Below, piece by piece: positions 25,407 through 35,161 of a stretch of DNA of 64,000 nt (positions within the stretch are counted from its first letter, which is position 1; every line of letters starts with the position of its first letter). The notes under the pieces were generated by a model. That model was not told where the DNA came from, ran no database searches, and saw nothing but the letters and a program-made list of their open reading frames with translations. The stretch comes from Clostridium massiliamazoniense (lineage in GTDB: Bacteria; Bacillota; Clostridia; Clostridiales; Clostridiaceae): assembly GCF_001403635.1 (NCBI RefSeq), contig NZ_LN879467.1, forward strand, positions 616,769-680,768. Reading direction: 5' to 3'. Both the position numbers and the translations under genes were made by a program.

Positions 25407-26705
25407 ATGAGAATATTTAGACGACAAAGTGCAGAAATATATACATCTAAGGAAGAAAAAAAGCATAGAACTTTAGGAGTATTTGATTTAACCTTATTGA
25501 GTATAGGCGCTGTTATTGGTACTGGAGTATTAGTTTTACCAGGGGTAGTAGCTGCAACTATGGCTGGACCTGGTGAAGTATTTTCTTATATTATAGCAGG
25601 AATAGCGGCATTTTTTGTGGTTTTGTGCTATGCAGAATTTGCATCATCTATACCTAGTGCAGGAGGGTCCTATACCTATGCATATGTTTCTTTAGGAGAA
25701 ATAGTTGGATATCTTGTTGGAAGTACAGTTGTTGTTGGATATATAGTTTCATTAGCTTTAGTTTCCAATGGATGGGCATCTTATTTTTATGAAGTGCTTA
25801 AAGAATTTGATATAGTTTTGCCTTTATGGATGACAGCAATACCGAGCTTAGGTGGAATTATCAATTTGCCAGCTACCCTAGTAGTTCTTTTAATGACTTA
25901 TATTTTATCAAGGGGAACACAGGAAAGTAAGTTATTTAATAATATTATAGTGCTTATAAAACTAGCAATAATATTAATTTTTTTAGTGATAGGTTTTTTT
26001 AATTATAATAGTGAAAATCTAAAGGTACTTTTGCCAAATGGCATTTCAGGAGTTTTTTCAGGAGCGGCAGTATTATTTTTAGCATATACAGGTTTTGATG
26101 TAACTGCATCAGCAGCAGAGGAAACAAAGAATCCACAGAAGACAATGCCAAGAGCATTAATATTATCAATAAGCATATGCATAATAATATATTGTTTAGT
26201 TGCCATAGTTCTTGTATCTATGGTTAATTATAGTGAATTAAACCAAGCAGATGCTTTAGCTTATGCATTATATAAGGTTGGACAAAATTTTGGAGCTTTA
26301 ATATTATCTATAGGAGCTATACTTGGAATATTATCTATAATATTTGGTATTGCCTTTGGCGTATCTAGAATATTAGCTACTTTAAGTAAAGATGGATTAG
26401 TACCAAAAATATTTGAAAAGGAAAATAAAAAAGGTGTTCCCTATGTGGCACTATGGTTTTCTGGAGGAGTAGGAGCATTACTTGCTGGGTTTATAAATTT
26501 AAATATACTTGCAAATTTTACTTCTATGGCATTATTATTTGCATACCTTATGGTTTCATTAGGACTTATAGCTTTTAGAAGAAATAATCCAATTTTTAAA
26601 AGGGGATTTAAAACACCATTAGTTCCTTTAACACCAATAATATCAATATTGTGTTGTGGATTTTTAATGTTTAGTTTGCCTAGAGAAACATTATTATATA
26701 AGTAA
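25407..26705 (+). CDS. APC-family amino acid permease, C-terminally short
   Basis: A 432-aa amino acid-polyamine-organocation transporter. The substrate-binding turn of helix 1 is IGAVIGTGVLVLPG, and YTGFDVTASAAEETKNPQKT in the helix 6-7 region is a strong family signature. About 11 helices are present. Homologues of this subfamily run on after LPRET with one more helix; here the frame stops after ETLLYK, 9 bases before the convergent HD-GYP gene. AAGGAG precedes the ATG. The substrate is unknown. Confidence 0.9.
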   Translation: MRIFRRQSAEIYTSKEEKKHRTLGVFDLTLLSIGAVIGTGVLVLPGVVAATMAGPGEVFSYIIAGIAAFFVVLCYAEFASSIPSAGGSYTYAYVSLGEIVGYLVGSTVVVGYIVSLALVSNGWASYFYEVLKEFDIVLPLWMTAIPSLGGIINLPATLVVLLMTYILSRGTQESKLFNNIIVLIKLAIILIFLVIGFFNYNSENLKVLLPNGISGVFSGAAVLFLAYTGFDVTASAAEETKNPQKTMPRALILSISICIIIYCLVAIVLVSMVNYSELNQADALAYALYKVGQNFGALILSIGAILGILSIIFGIAFGVSRILATLSKDGLVPKIFEKENKKGVPYVALWFSGGVGALLAGFINLNILANFTSMALLFAYLMVSLGLIAFRRNNPIFKRGFKTPLVPLTPIISILCCGFLMFSLPRETLLYK

Positions 26706-26714
26706 TAGATTCCT

Positions 26715-27821
26715 TTAAAATTCAATAGCACATATAACGAGAGAAAGTTCTTGAGATAAATCTATAATAGAACCTATTCTACTTTCTATGGGGCTTTCTA
26801 TGATTTCTAAACATGGTCTTAAGGGATAAAACTGATGTAATTTTAAAACACATCCTATTTCACCGTTACTAAGTTTGACAAGAGTTCCTTTAGAGTATGG
26901 AAAGAGAACCTTAGCAAATACTTTTGTTACTTCAAAATCAAACATTATATTAGCATTAGAAAGTATAAATTCAAAGGCTTCACTAGGACACATTGCTCTT
27001 TTATAAGGTCTATTAGAGGTAAGGGCATCGTAAACATCTGCCACTGCAACTATTTTAGACAAGAAAGCTATTTCATCGCTTTTCAAACCAAGTGGATAGC
27101 CACTTCCATCAACTTTTTCATGATGCTGCACAATTATATTTCTGCAATTTTTGTTGATGTTATCATTTGTTAGGACATAATCAAATCCTTTTTTAGGATG
27201 AGTTTTAATTATTTCAAATTCTTCATCAGTAAGTTTACCTGGTTTTTGGATAATTTCTTTTCCTACAAAAATTTTCCCCAAATCATGTAATAGTGCTCCA
27301 ATACATAAATCTATTAAATCTTTTTTTGGAAGATTAAAGCCCGTGCCTATTACTGTTGAAATTAATGCTACATTAACGCTATGTTGATAGGTATAGGCAT
27401 CCATTGTTTTTATATCAACAAGACCAACTAATAGATTTTTGTTAGATATGACACTATCATAAAGTTCTTCAGCTAATTCTTCTATGGATTTTAAATAATT
27501 TTCTTTTTGTTCAATGAGCTTCATTTTATCCTTAAAACTACAATGAGAAGATTCAGAAGATATTCTGCTAAAGGTACTAAAAACATCTTTCACTAATAAT
27601 ATAGATTTTTGTTTAAGTTCAGGCGAAATAATTTCTTCTATTTCTTTATCCGTATAGTTATCTGTTATATAAAGTGAGTAAATTTTTAAATTTTTAATTC
27701 TATTTATTAAGGATTTTCTTAATTTAGTACCTTTTCTTAATAATATTCTTCCTTCAGTGTCATAAATAGTTTTTGATAAATAGCAGCCTTCAGGAACAGA
27801 TTCAATTGGAACTAAACGCAT
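26715..27821 (-). CDS. HD-GYP domain protein, probable c-di-GMP phosphodiesterase
   Basis: A 368-aa cytoplasmic protein. The N-terminal 130 residues are a DUF3391-like region (GCYLSKTIYDTEGRILLRKG). The catalytic domain shows HSVNVALISTVIG, the HD pair in ALLHDLGKIFV, IKTHPKKGFDYVL, then IVQHHEKVDGSGYPLGL containing HHE and GYP, and VAVADVYDALTSNRPYKRA. All metal ligands are present. No receiver domain is fused. The gene reads away from the preceding intergenic region and is single. Confidence 0.93.
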   Translation of the reverse strand: MRLVPIESVPEGCYLSKTIYDTEGRILLRKGTKLRKSLINRIKNLKIYSLYITDNYTDKEIEEIISPELKQKSILLVKDVFSTFSRISSESSHCSFKDKMKLIEQKENYLKSIEELAEELYDSVISNKNLLVGLVDIKTMDAYTYQHSVNVALISTVIGTGFNLPKKDLIDLCIGALLHDLGKIFVGKEIIQKPGKLTDEEFEIIKTHPKKGFDYVLTNDNINKNCRNIIVQHHEKVDGSGYPLGLKSDEIAFLSKIVAVADVYDALTSNRPYKRAMCPSEAFEFILSNANIMFDFEVTKVFAKVLFPYSKGTLVKLSNGEIGCVLKLHQFYPLRPCLEIIESPIESRIGSIIDLSQELSLVICAIEF

Positions 27822-28175
27822 TTACAACCTCTTTAAAGAATAATAATTTATTAAAAAATACATGAATTAATATTGCTCTATATGTTTATCGTATGATAAA
27901 TGTGGTTTCTTTAATTTTTTTCATCATTATATTCAAATTTTAAAAATCAATAGAATGTAATTAATATATTTTTAACTTTAGTTTCTAATGTAATTTTAAA
28001 TTTTACTATTGTTATTGTTTACATTTGATATTCTCATAGTTATTCTTTAGAGATATAACAATCATGATTATTTTGTTGTTGAAATATATACTTTTTGGTG
28101 AAAATAGCATATAATTTCTATTAGAGTAATGAAGAAAATATGGATTTTTTAGGTTTACAAATGAGGAGGAGAAAA
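27822..28175. other. Divergent AT-rich intergenic region
   Basis: Between the HD-GYP gene and the 71-aa gene. I see no gene and no clear operator. An in-frame ATG at 28140 is ignored because AGGAGG precedes the ATG at 28176. Confidence 0.45.
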
Positions 28176-28391
28176 ATGATTTTAGATGTTAATGGAATAA
28201 AGTTAGATGTAGAATATAGTATTACTGAAAATGGTAGAGTATTAATTTCTAAGGTAAAAAAAGAAGATAAAGTATTAGAGTCAAATTCAAGAGGTGAGTA
28301 TTTGATGATGACATTAAATAACATGTACTTCACCGTAAAAAGAGAGCAAATAATAAAAGCTTTACCTGAATATAGTACAGACCTTTGGTAA
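28176..28391 (+). CDS. Conserved-looking small protein, 71 aa, unknown
   Basis: The ATG at 28176 lies behind a perfect AGGAGG. The product begins MILDVNGIKLDVEYSITENG and ends IIKALPEYSTDLW; it looks like a compact beta-rich cytoplasmic protein with no Cys or membrane helix. It is followed by a hairpin and a long palindrome. I do not recognise the family. Confidence 0.65.
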   Translation: MILDVNGIKLDVEYSITENGRVLISKVKKEDKVLESNSRGEYLMMTLNNMYFTVKREQIIKALPEYSTDLW

Positions 28392-28488
28392 AACAAAAAA
28401 CATCATCTTGTAGAGTGAAAAATATAAATTTGATTTAATTTACATTTACACTTTATAAAGGTAGTACATATTGTATATATAATTTTTA

Positions 28489-28552
28489 GGGTGTCTATAG
28501 CAAAGGACACCATTTTCTATTTAAATTTTCTATTTAAATAGAAAATTTAAAT
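28489..28552. terminator. Hairpin terminator followed by a 34-bp perfect palindrome
   Basis: ggtgtc (28489-28494) pairs with gacacc (28506-28511), then attttct. From 28519 to 28552 lies an exact 34-bp palindrome with centre ctatttaaatag. The first is a terminator for the 71-aa gene; the second may be a second terminator or an operator for the next gene. Confidence 0.65.
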
Positions 28553-28603
28553 GATAAATGCATATATATATAAGGAGGAAAAATTTATAGAGGATGATTT
28601 GAG

Positions 28604-29338
28604 TTGGAAATAGTATACCCTAATGAATTTTTAAATTTTATAGGAAATGATGAGAGTTATAGAGAGGATGAATACTTAAGAAGTAAAAAGAAAATATCTA
28701 GGCGAGCTTACAGAGAGTGTTTATTAGATCCTTGTGATGTAACAATGCTTATTATAGATGAACAACCACAAATGTTTTTTGGTATAGAAAGTAATTCTAG
28801 ATTAAATGTAATGAATAATATTGTAGGGTTAGTAAAAGCAGCAAAGATATTCAATATTCCTGTAATATTAACTACTGTCGCAGAAAAAGAATTTTCAGGA
28901 CCTATTTATTCAAAAATTCAAAAATTATGTCCGAGACAAGTTCCTATAAATAGATCAACTTTAAATGCTTGGGAAGATGAAAGGGTTAGACGTGCAGTTT
29001 GTGAGACTGGTAGAAAAAAATTAATTATAGCAGGGTTATGGACTGAAGTTTGCGTGACACTACCTACATTATCTGCAATTTGTGATGGATATGAAGTATA
29101 TGTTGTTACAGATGCTAGTGCAGGTAGTTCAAAGGAAGCACATGAAATGGCTATTAATAGAATGATGCAATGTAAGGCTAAAATGGTAACTTGGCAGGCG
29201 GTTTTATTAGAATTTCAAAGGGATTGGAATAATAAAGAAACTTATGATGCTGTAACTAAAGTTATAAGAGAACATGGTGGGGCTTATGGCCTTGGAATTG
29301 AATATGTAAAAGAAATGTTTAGCAAATGTAGAGAATAA
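28604..29338 (+). CDS. Isochorismatase-family cysteine hydrolase
   Basis: A 244-aa alpha/beta hydrolase of the isochorismatase-like family. Catalytic Asp is in VTMLIIDEQPQMF and the nucleophilic Cys in LWTEVCVTLPTLSA, with the usual cis-peptide region before it; the following VVTDASAGSSKEAHEMAINRM is typical of YcaC-type members. The third catalytic residue, normally Lys, falls near RSTLNAWED and is not certain. The start is TTG 28604, 9 bases after GAGGA. Substrate unknown. Confidence 0.88.
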   Translation: MEIVYPNEFLNFIGNDESYREDEYLRSKKKISRRAYRECLLDPCDVTMLIIDEQPQMFFGIESNSRLNVMNNIVGLVKAAKIFNIPVILTTVAEKEFSGPIYSKIQKLCPRQVPINRSTLNAWEDERVRRAVCETGRKKLIIAGLWTEVCVTLPTLSAICDGYEVYVVTDASAGSSKEAHEMAINRMMQCKAKMVTWQAVLLEFQRDWNNKETYDAVTKVIREHGGAYGLGIEYVKEMFSKCRE

Positions 29339-29436
29339 TATTTAGAGGGGTTATCAAATCAGCACCTTAATTTATATTACTTTTATAAATGTATTTTTTC
29401 GGCTACCGAGATATCTAAGGTACAAAATGATGAACT

Positions 29437-29490
29437 TATTAGATAAAAGGCAGAGAGGATGTATTTGTAATTGGATACATTCTCTCTATT
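29437..29490. repeat. Family B repeat, copy 2 (terminator-like)
   Basis: ttattagataaaaggcagag followed by arms gaggatgtat and atacattctc and ttatt. Bases 29395-29411 (ttttttcggctaccgag) also match sequence just before copy 3, so the full unit may be longer, with an insertion here. Confidence 0.75.
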
Positions 29491-29576
29491 ATTAAAATAC
29501 AGTTCAGTAAGAAAACTTTAAATTTTATTTAAATTAAGTTTATGTTTTAGCTGTTTAGAAAGATATTTTTATGAGC

Positions 29577-30725
29577 TTACATTGCAGCTTTGTAGATAGC
29601 AATAATTTCTTCTTTGCTACCTTTTCTAGGGTTAGTTAAAGAACAAGCATCCTTTAATGCATTTGTTGCAAGAATTTCAAAGTCAGATTCCTTAACACCA
29701 AGTTCTTTAAGTCCACTTGGAATTCCAACTTTAACTGATAATTCTTTTATTAATTTTATGCAAAGAGCAGCACCTTCTTGTGGAGATAGCCCCTCTATGT
29801 TTCCACCTAGTATTTTGGCAACTTTAGCTAATCTTTCAGCTGACACAGTACTATTGAATTCTTGAACATGAGGTAATAATATAGCATTACATACACCATG
29901 AGGTAAATTATAGAATCCACCTAATTGGTGAGCCATTGAGTGAACATATCCAAGAGATGCATTATTAAATGCCATTCCTCCAAGATATTCAGCATAAGCC
30001 ATCATATCTCTAGCTTCAATATCTTCACCATTTTCAACAGCTCTAACTAAGTATTGACTTATAAGCTCAATTGATTTTTCAGCACAAGCATCTGTAATAG
30101 GAGTAGCTATAGTTGAAACATAAGCTTCAATTGAGTGTGTTAAAGCATCCATACCTGTTGAAGCAGTTAACGATTTAGGCATAGCAATCATTAAAAGAGG
30201 ATCATTAACAGCCATTAGAGGTGTTAAGTGTTTATCAACTAAAGACATTTTAATGTGTCTTTCTTCATCTGTTATAATAGCGAATAAAGTCATTTCACTA
30301 CCTGTACCAGCAGTAGTATTTATGCTAACTAAAGGTAATTGAGGTTTTTTTGATTTATCTATTCCTTCGTAATCTTTTATTTCACCACCATTTGTAGCAA
30401 GTAGGGCAATTCCTTTAGAACAATCATGAGCAGAACCACCACCTAAAGAAATTATAAAATCACAATTATTTTCTTTTAATTTCTTTAATCCATTATTAAC
30501 ATTTGTAACTGTAGGGTTAGGTGAAGTTTCATCATATATACTGAATGAAATATTATTCTCTTCTAACATTCTAGTTATTTTAGATACTAAACCTATTTTA
30601 TTAAGAACTTTATCTGTAACTATAAGGCAATTTTTAAATCCTAATTTTGCTATTTCTGTTCCTGCAGTTTTAAGACAATCAGGTCCCATTAAACTAGTTT
30701 GTGGCATAAAAAATTTATAATCCAT
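29577..30725 (-). CDS. Iron-containing alcohol dehydrogenase (group III)
   Basis: A 382-aa NAD(P)-dependent dehydrogenase. The dinucleotide site is [17 protein letters not shown] with [11 protein letters not shown] after it. Metal ligands appear in [31 protein letters not shown] and the preceding Asp. It resembles 1,3-propanediol dehydrogenase, lactaldehyde reductase and butanol dehydrogenase types; which alcohol is used cannot be told. AGGAGG precedes the ATG. It probably regenerates NAD during fermentation. Single gene. Confidence 0.93.
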   Translation of the reverse strand: MDYKFFMPQTSLMGPDCLKTAGTEIAKLGFKNCLIVTDKVLNKIGLVSKITRMLEENNISFSIYDETSPNPTVTNVNNGLKKLKENNCDFIISLGGGSAHDCSKGIALLATNGGEIKDYEGIDKSKKPQLPLVSINTTAGTGSEMTLFAIITDEERHIKMSLVDKHLTPLMAVNDPLLMIAMPKSLTASTGMDALTHSIEAYVSTIATPITDACAEKSIELISQYLVRAVENGEDIEARDMMAYAEYLGGMAFNNASLGYVHSMAHQLGGFYNLPHGVCNAILLPHVQEFNSTVSAERLAKVAKILGGNIEGLSPQEGAALCIKLIKELSVKVGIPSGLKELGVKESDFEILATNALKDACSLTNPRKGSKEEIIAIYKAAM

Positions 30726-31093
30726 TTTAAAACCTCCTAAGATGTCAATTTTATTTTGAGTATTTAAAGGTCTAAAAGATTTAATTGATAGTTAAAACTT
30801 TAACAATACTCTCTATGCCTTTATTTTAGTTCATAACACTCCTTAAAACTATCTCATTTTTGTTAATAAATGTTGCATTTTTTACATTATGTATATATTG
30901 ATAATATTATTTTGATTTTGTAGAATAATTAACTAAATATTCAATTATATATAATCAATTTTTCTATAACTTTATTGAAAAAATATATATTATACTAGAA
31001 TAATAGGGAAAAGGATTTTTTTAAGTTAAGCTTAGGGTATGGATATTATTCATGAAATAAAGTTTGGGAATTATTATTATTATACATTATAGG
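30726..31093. other. Divergent AT-rich intergenic region
   Basis: No gene or RNA element recognised between the alcohol dehydrogenase gene and the promoter at 31094. Confidence 0.45.
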
Positions 31094-31122
31094 TTGACAT
31101 ATATTAAATTTTAAAGTAATAT
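31094..31122 (+). promoter_or_regulatory. Sigma-A promoter
   Basis: A perfect TTGACA (31094-31099), 17 bases and TAATAT (31117-31122), about 55 bases before the coiled-coil gene. Confidence 0.6.
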
Positions 31123-31178
31123 AAAATACAAATTATAAAGAGGAAGTGATTTTTATTAAAAGTCTAAAGGAATTGAGA

Positions 31179-31670
31179 ATGACTATTAATGATAAAGAAG
31201 CTGATTTATATTCTAAAACTAATGAACTTAGAGAATACTATAAAACAGTTATACACATTTTGCCAGATAAAAGTGAGCAAATTATAAACGATACTGGAGA
31301 TAAATTTGCCTCTTTATTCAATGAAATAAAAATCTTAGAAGAAGAAATAGTTAGATTAAAGTTAATTCTTCAAGATTATAACTCACAGAAAATAATAGAA
31401 ATAGATGGTGATAAAAGAAGTATTTTAGATATTCTTGCTGAATTAAGATCTGTAAGACATAGAATGGAATTTTTAGAAGAATTAATAAAAATAAGACCAT
31501 CAATAAGAAGAATAGATATTCAAAATAGTGAAAACTATTACTATGAGAAGTCTAATTTAAATTATGATGTTAAAAATATAGTAAAAGAAAGAGATAAACT
31601 AAGAAGTTTAGCTAATAAATATGAAGCAATAATTGATGGTTATAATTCAAAGGAAATAATTAATATGTAG
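31179..31670 (+). CDS. Coiled-coil protein, possibly DIP1984-like
   Basis: A 163-aa helical protein. I chose the ATG at 31179 because AAAGGA lies 7 bases before it; an in-frame GTG at 31146 overlaps its own ribosome site. The order is helix, IIEIDGDKRSILDILAELRS, RHRMEFLEELI, then a Tyr-rich loop and KNIVKERDKLRSLANKYEAI. The pattern of an ID-G-x3-S-x2-D-x-LAE block followed by a helical hairpin resembles DIP1984-family proteins; the match is tentative. Function unknown. Confidence 0.65.
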   Translation: MTINDKEADLYSKTNELREYYKTVIHILPDKSEQIINDTGDKFASLFNEIKILEEEIVRLKLILQDYNSQKIIEIDGDKRSILDILAELRSVRHRMEFLEELIKIRPSIRRIDIQNSENYYYEKSNLNYDVKNIVKERDKLRSLANKYEAIIDGYNSKEIINM

Positions 31671-31679
31671 CCTGTGTAT

Positions 31680-31706
31680 TCTATGTTTTTAGACATAGTT
31701 TTATAT
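31680..31706 (+). terminator. Short hairpin after the coiled-coil gene
   Basis: ctatgt pairs with acatag, followed by ttttatat, 10 bases past the stop codon. The stem is short. Confidence 0.45.
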
Positions 31707-31910
31707 AGAGTATATCACTTTAAATATTTTAATGAAATTAAATTTGGGAGTAACATTAAGTTTTACACATTTCACAATTAACATTTTTTTATTTTTACCA
31801 AGTTACAAGTCATATTTTAATTTGATTATATAATTAATTTTTAAAGTAAAGCAAACATTAAAATACAAAATGGGAGTTAGCTTAAAATTTTCAAAAAGTG
31901 ATATACAGAA

Positions 31911-31963
31911 AAAAGAGACTATTTTAAAAGAGAATTTTTTCTCCATTGAAATAGTCTTTTTTA
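31911..31963. terminator. Intrinsic terminator, probably bidirectional
   Basis: aaaagagactatttt pairs with aaatagtctttttt around a 23-base loop, between convergent genes. The flanking 31707-31910 holds nothing I can assign. Confidence 0.8.
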
Positions 31964-31996
31964 TTTATCTAACTTTTATTTAAGTTTATGAAATTA

Positions 31997-32572
31997 TTAT
32001 TTTTTTGTTCCATATACTATATAAATATGTTCTTCATCTGTTACATTTTTAATAGTGAAAGAAGAACTTATTAATTCAGCTACTTCCGAAGCTGGTTTAA
32101 GACCTAATGAAATTTCATTAGCAGTTCTTTTATGATGGTCGTTTAAAGGCTTTCTTCCCATACCATGGCAAATTACAAGTTGACCATCTTTATTTAATAG
32201 TGTTGAAATATGATTAATAAATTTTTCTGGTTCTAGGAAATGAGGAAATGCATTATATATAATTATAAAATCGAATTTCTCATCTTTTATGTTAAATATG
32301 TTTTCACATAAAAACGTTATTCTAAAATCATCATATTTACTTTTAGCTTTTTCTATCATTTTTTCAGATAAATCTACAGCTAAAATTGAATTTGGATTAT
32401 GAGGTAATAAAAATTCTTCTAATACACCAGTGCCGCAAGCTATATCTAATATTTTTGAATTATCTTTAAGCTCTGCTGTTTTTAAAATTCTTTCTATTTT
32501 CTCAGGATCGCCCTTTGATTGGTTATCCCAATCTGCTGCTAAGTTGTTAAAAAATTCTTTCATTTTATCCAT
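31997..32572 (-). CDS. Class I SAM-dependent methyltransferase
   Basis: A 191-aa Rossmann methyltransferase. Motif I is ILDIACGTGVLEEF, followed by the acidic motif II SILAVDLSEKMIEKAK and FDFIIIYNAFPHF. The start at the ATG ending at 32572 overlaps the stop of the ECF transporter gene (ATGGATAA), so the two are translationally coupled. A later HHKRTANEI stretch is shared with methyltransferases that sit beside ECF transporters. The transported compound may be the methylated substrate, but this is inference. Confidence 0.87.
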   Translation of the reverse strand: MDKMKEFFNNLAADWDNQSKGDPEKIERILKTAELKDNSKILDIACGTGVLEEFLLPHNPNSILAVDLSEKMIEKAKSKYDDFRITFLCENIFNIKDEKFDFIIIYNAFPHFLEPEKFINHISTLLNKDGQLVICHGMGRKPLNDHHKRTANEISLGLKPASEVAELISSSFTIKNVTDEEHIYIVYGTKK

Positions 32573-33089
32573 TATAAACACCAGCTTTCTTTAAAACTCT
32601 ATATAAATAAGGGACTATAATCCATTGTAGTATTATTCCAGGTAAACCTATAACGAAAACTACGAAAAGTAAATGGAAAAACTTATGCGTAGGAAGCCCC
32701 ATAAATATTACAAATAAACCAGCATAAAGTAAGTTACCTATAATTTCTGCAATAATTAAGTTTAAGAAACTATTTATTTTATTTCTAAGTAATCCAGTTA
32801 TAAGCCCCATTGCTCCTAATTGGAATAACATAGTTAAAGCAATTGGTAATGGTGGCATACCTGTTAGGAAACTAGATATTATAGGAGTAAAGACACCTAG
32901 AGCTAGTCCGTATCTCCAACCTAATATAAGACCACCTAATAATACTGTTAAATCCATTGGTGAAAAAATAGTTCCCATTTCTCTACCGAAAGCTGTGAAA
33001 AAATGTGGTAAAATTAGTCCTATAGCTAATAGCAATCCAGCTGATGTAAGATTTCTTGCTAAGCCATTTTTTGTTGTTGAGTTATTCAT
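32565..33089 (-). CDS. ECF transporter S component
   Basis: A 174-aa membrane protein with about six helices. Features typical of vitamin-type S components are GREMGTIFSPMDLTVLLGGL in the loop and helix 2-3 area and FLTGMPPLPIALTMLFQLGA. S components bind one micronutrient and dock onto a shared EcfAA'T module, which is not in this window. The ligand cannot be told from sequence. It is first in a two-gene operon with a methyltransferase; GGAG precedes the ATG. Confidence 0.88.
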   Translation of the reverse strand: MNNSTTKNGLARNLTSAGLLLAIGLILPHFFTAFGREMGTIFSPMDLTVLLGGLILGWRYGLALGVFTPIISSFLTGMPPLPIALTMLFQLGAMGLITGLLRNKINSFLNLIIAEIIGNLLYAGLFVIFMGLPTHKFFHLLFVVFVIGLPGIILQWIIVPYLYRVLKKAGVYNG

Positions 33090-33118
33090 AATTTTCTCCT
33101 ATGTATAATTGGTTTGTT

Positions 33119-33138
33119 ATTGATAATATCTTATCAAT
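33119..33138. promoter_or_regulatory. Palindrome upstream of the ECF/methyltransferase operon
   Basis: attgataa-tatc-ttatcaat is a perfect 8-bp inverted repeat 30 bases upstream of the start; a TATAAT on the - strand lies just beyond it. A repressor site is likely. Confidence 0.5.
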
Positions 33139-33257
33139 TAATATTATATTACTAAGTAAAAATTAATGCAATATTTAAATAAAATTCATAAAAAATTAAC
33201 AATTGAGATAAAATTAATCTAATTTGATTAAAATATTAATTATAAAAGCTATACCTA

Positions 33258-33384
33258 TTTTATCTAATAACTAGAGGTGTAATATTCATATCTCCTACTT
33301 AACAGGAGATAGACTTATGTGTATTTCTAGTAGAAGTTGATTAAGAATTTAGATAGAGTTAAAATTTCATTTTAATTAAGTCTA
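33258..33384 (-). repeat. Family A dispersed repeat, reverse copy
   Basis: Read on the - strand it runs from agacttaatt to agttattagataaa like the copy at 16724, with many internal differences. It contains a short strong hairpin, atctcct/aggagat at 33290-33310. Confidence 0.6.
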
Positions 33385-33804
33385 GCTTTATTTAGGTATA
33401 GCCTCAAATAGAGAACTTTAAATTAAGTGAAATATCACTTTAATAAATAAAGTAAGAATATTTAAAGAGAATTATTTTTTCATAGATTGTTATAAAGCTG
33501 TCATTTGTTGATAAATATAATAAAATGTAAAAAATATTTTAACTTTATTGAATTATTAATTAAATAGAATTAAAGAAAATTTTATTTAAATGATTATATG
33601 TTATAATAATAAATTTATAAAATAGAATGGTTTTTAAGAAAATTGTGTTTATTATAATTATTAGACCTATTTAAATAAATAATTTAAGATTAAATTAGGT
33701 TATATTAATAAAATTAAAGGAGAAGATGAGTGTTATAGGCATGAGTGTTAGAAGAGTTAATATTATTAATGTAACTTTAATTTTATAAAGAAAAGGTGAG
33801 ACTT
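33385..33804 (+). other. Leader region of the amidohydrolase gene with a possible 20-aa ORF
   Basis: AT-rich, no gene over 25 codons. An ATG at 33726 behind GGAG opens a 20-codon frame (MSVIGMSVRRVNIINVTLIL) ending at 33788, just before the amidohydrolase start; it could be a leader peptide. The spacing to the ribosome site is only 3 bases, so support is weak. Confidence 0.3.
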
Positions 33805-34986
33805 ATGAAATATTACTTTAAAAATTTGAATTTAATTGATGGAACAGGAAAAGATATTATAGAAAAAACTAATATGTTAGTTGAAAATAATAAGTTAAAG
33901 TATATAGGCAAGGATATTAAAGTAGAAAATGACTTTGAAGTTATAGATTTGGAAGGGAAGTATGTTATTCCAGGAATTATAGATTGTCATGTTCATTCTT
34001 TTGTAGAGACTAGTGGAAAGATAAATCCATTGACAACTATGAATAATCCAGTGTTTCTAACAGCAATAGCTATGAAAAATTTAGAAGAGTTATTAAAGTC
34101 AGGGGTTACCTATATAAGAGATGTTGGAGCTATTAATGGATATGATATAAAGTTAAGAGAATTATTAAAAATGGGGTATATAAAAGGACCAGGAATGAAG
34201 TGTTGTGGACAAGTGATAACTATGACAGGAGGACATATGCATTTTATGGGGAGAGAAGCAGATGGAGAGGATGAAGTTAGAAAAGCTACAAGAGAAGCAA
34301 TAAAAATGGGAGCAGATTTTATTAAAATGGCTGCATCAGGGGGAGTTTTAACTGCGGGTAATGATGTAACAACCTATCAATTTAATGAAGATGAAATAAG
34401 AGCTGCTGTAATTGAAGCTCATAAAGCAAAGAAAAAAGTTGCTACTCATTCACATAGTGTAATGGCTATAAAAAATTCAATTTTAGCTGGAGTAGACAGT
34501 ATAGAACATGGTTCTTTAATGGATGAAGAGTGTATAAATATGATGTTAGAAAATGGTACATACTTAGTTCCAACACTTAAAGCTTCTTACAGTATAATAA
34601 AAGCAGGTGAAGAAAATAGTTTGGCTAAAAAAGAGGGTTATGAAAAAGCAATGATGTTATTTGAACATCAAAAAGCAAATTTTAAAAAAGCTTATGATAC
34701 TGGTGTTAAAATAGCAATGGGAACAGATTCAGGAGTTCCTGGTAATAAATTTGGAGAAAGTGCTATAGAACTTGAACTAATGGTTCAATGCGGTATGAGT
34801 GAGAGTGATGCAATAAAAGCGGCAACAAAAACTTCATCAGAGCTTTTAGAGATAAATGATGAGTATGGAACAATAGAAGAAGGAAAGTTTGCTGATTTTA
34901 TTGTATTGAGTGAAAATCCTCTAAAAAATATAAAAGTGCTTCAGAAACCTTTAATGGTTTATAGACATGGGGAATTAGTTAAATAA
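33805..34986 (+). CDS. Amidohydrolase-family metal-dependent hydrolase (imidazolonepropionase/prolidase type)
   Basis: A 393-aa TIM-barrel amidohydrolase. Metal ligands are visible in order: HVH in PGIIDCHVHSF, the carbamylated Lys in ADFIKMAASGG, His in KKVATHSHSVMA, His in SIEHGSLMD and Asp in AMGTDSGVPG. It belongs to the group that includes Xaa-Pro dipeptidases and imidazolonepropionase-like enzymes; no histidine-degradation genes are adjacent, so the substrate is open. The ATG at 33805 follows AAAGGTGA. Single gene. Confidence 0.9.
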   Translation: MKYYFKNLNLIDGTGKDIIEKTNMLVENNKLKYIGKDIKVENDFEVIDLEGKYVIPGIIDCHVHSFVETSGKINPLTTMNNPVFLTAIAMKNLEELLKSGVTYIRDVGAINGYDIKLRELLKMGYIKGPGMKCCGQVITMTGGHMHFMGREADGEDEVRKATREAIKMGADFIKMAASGGVLTAGNDVTTYQFNEDEIRAAVIEAHKAKKKVATHSHSVMAIKNSILAGVDSIEHGSLMDEECINMMLENGTYLVPTLKASYSIIKAGEENSLAKKEGYEKAMMLFEHQKANFKKAYDTGVKIAMGTDSGVPGNKFGESAIELELMVQCGMSESDAIKAATKTSSELLEINDEYGTIEEGKFADFIVLSENPLKNIKVLQKPLMVYRHGELVK

Positions 34987-35161
34987 ATGGATATTAGCTA
35001 TCTGATAAATAGTTTGTTATATAAATTTTCTAAAATATCAATGAATATACTTGATAAAGGGAGAAGTGGGATATAAGATAAGTAAGGAAATATATACTGA
35101 GACTTAATTTAAGGGGAATTTTTCTTAATAGAATGATTTCAGTGTAGTATAGGAGGCTTTT

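Noticed and set aside
31850-31905. gcaaac stretch considered as a c-di-GMP riboswitch
   Set aside because: The rest of the class I consensus is absent, and it lies before no gene in that direction.
33726-33788. 20-aa leader peptide as an attenuator
   Set aside because: No amino-acid bias suited to attenuation and no terminator/antiterminator pair before the amidohydrolase; kept only as a note.
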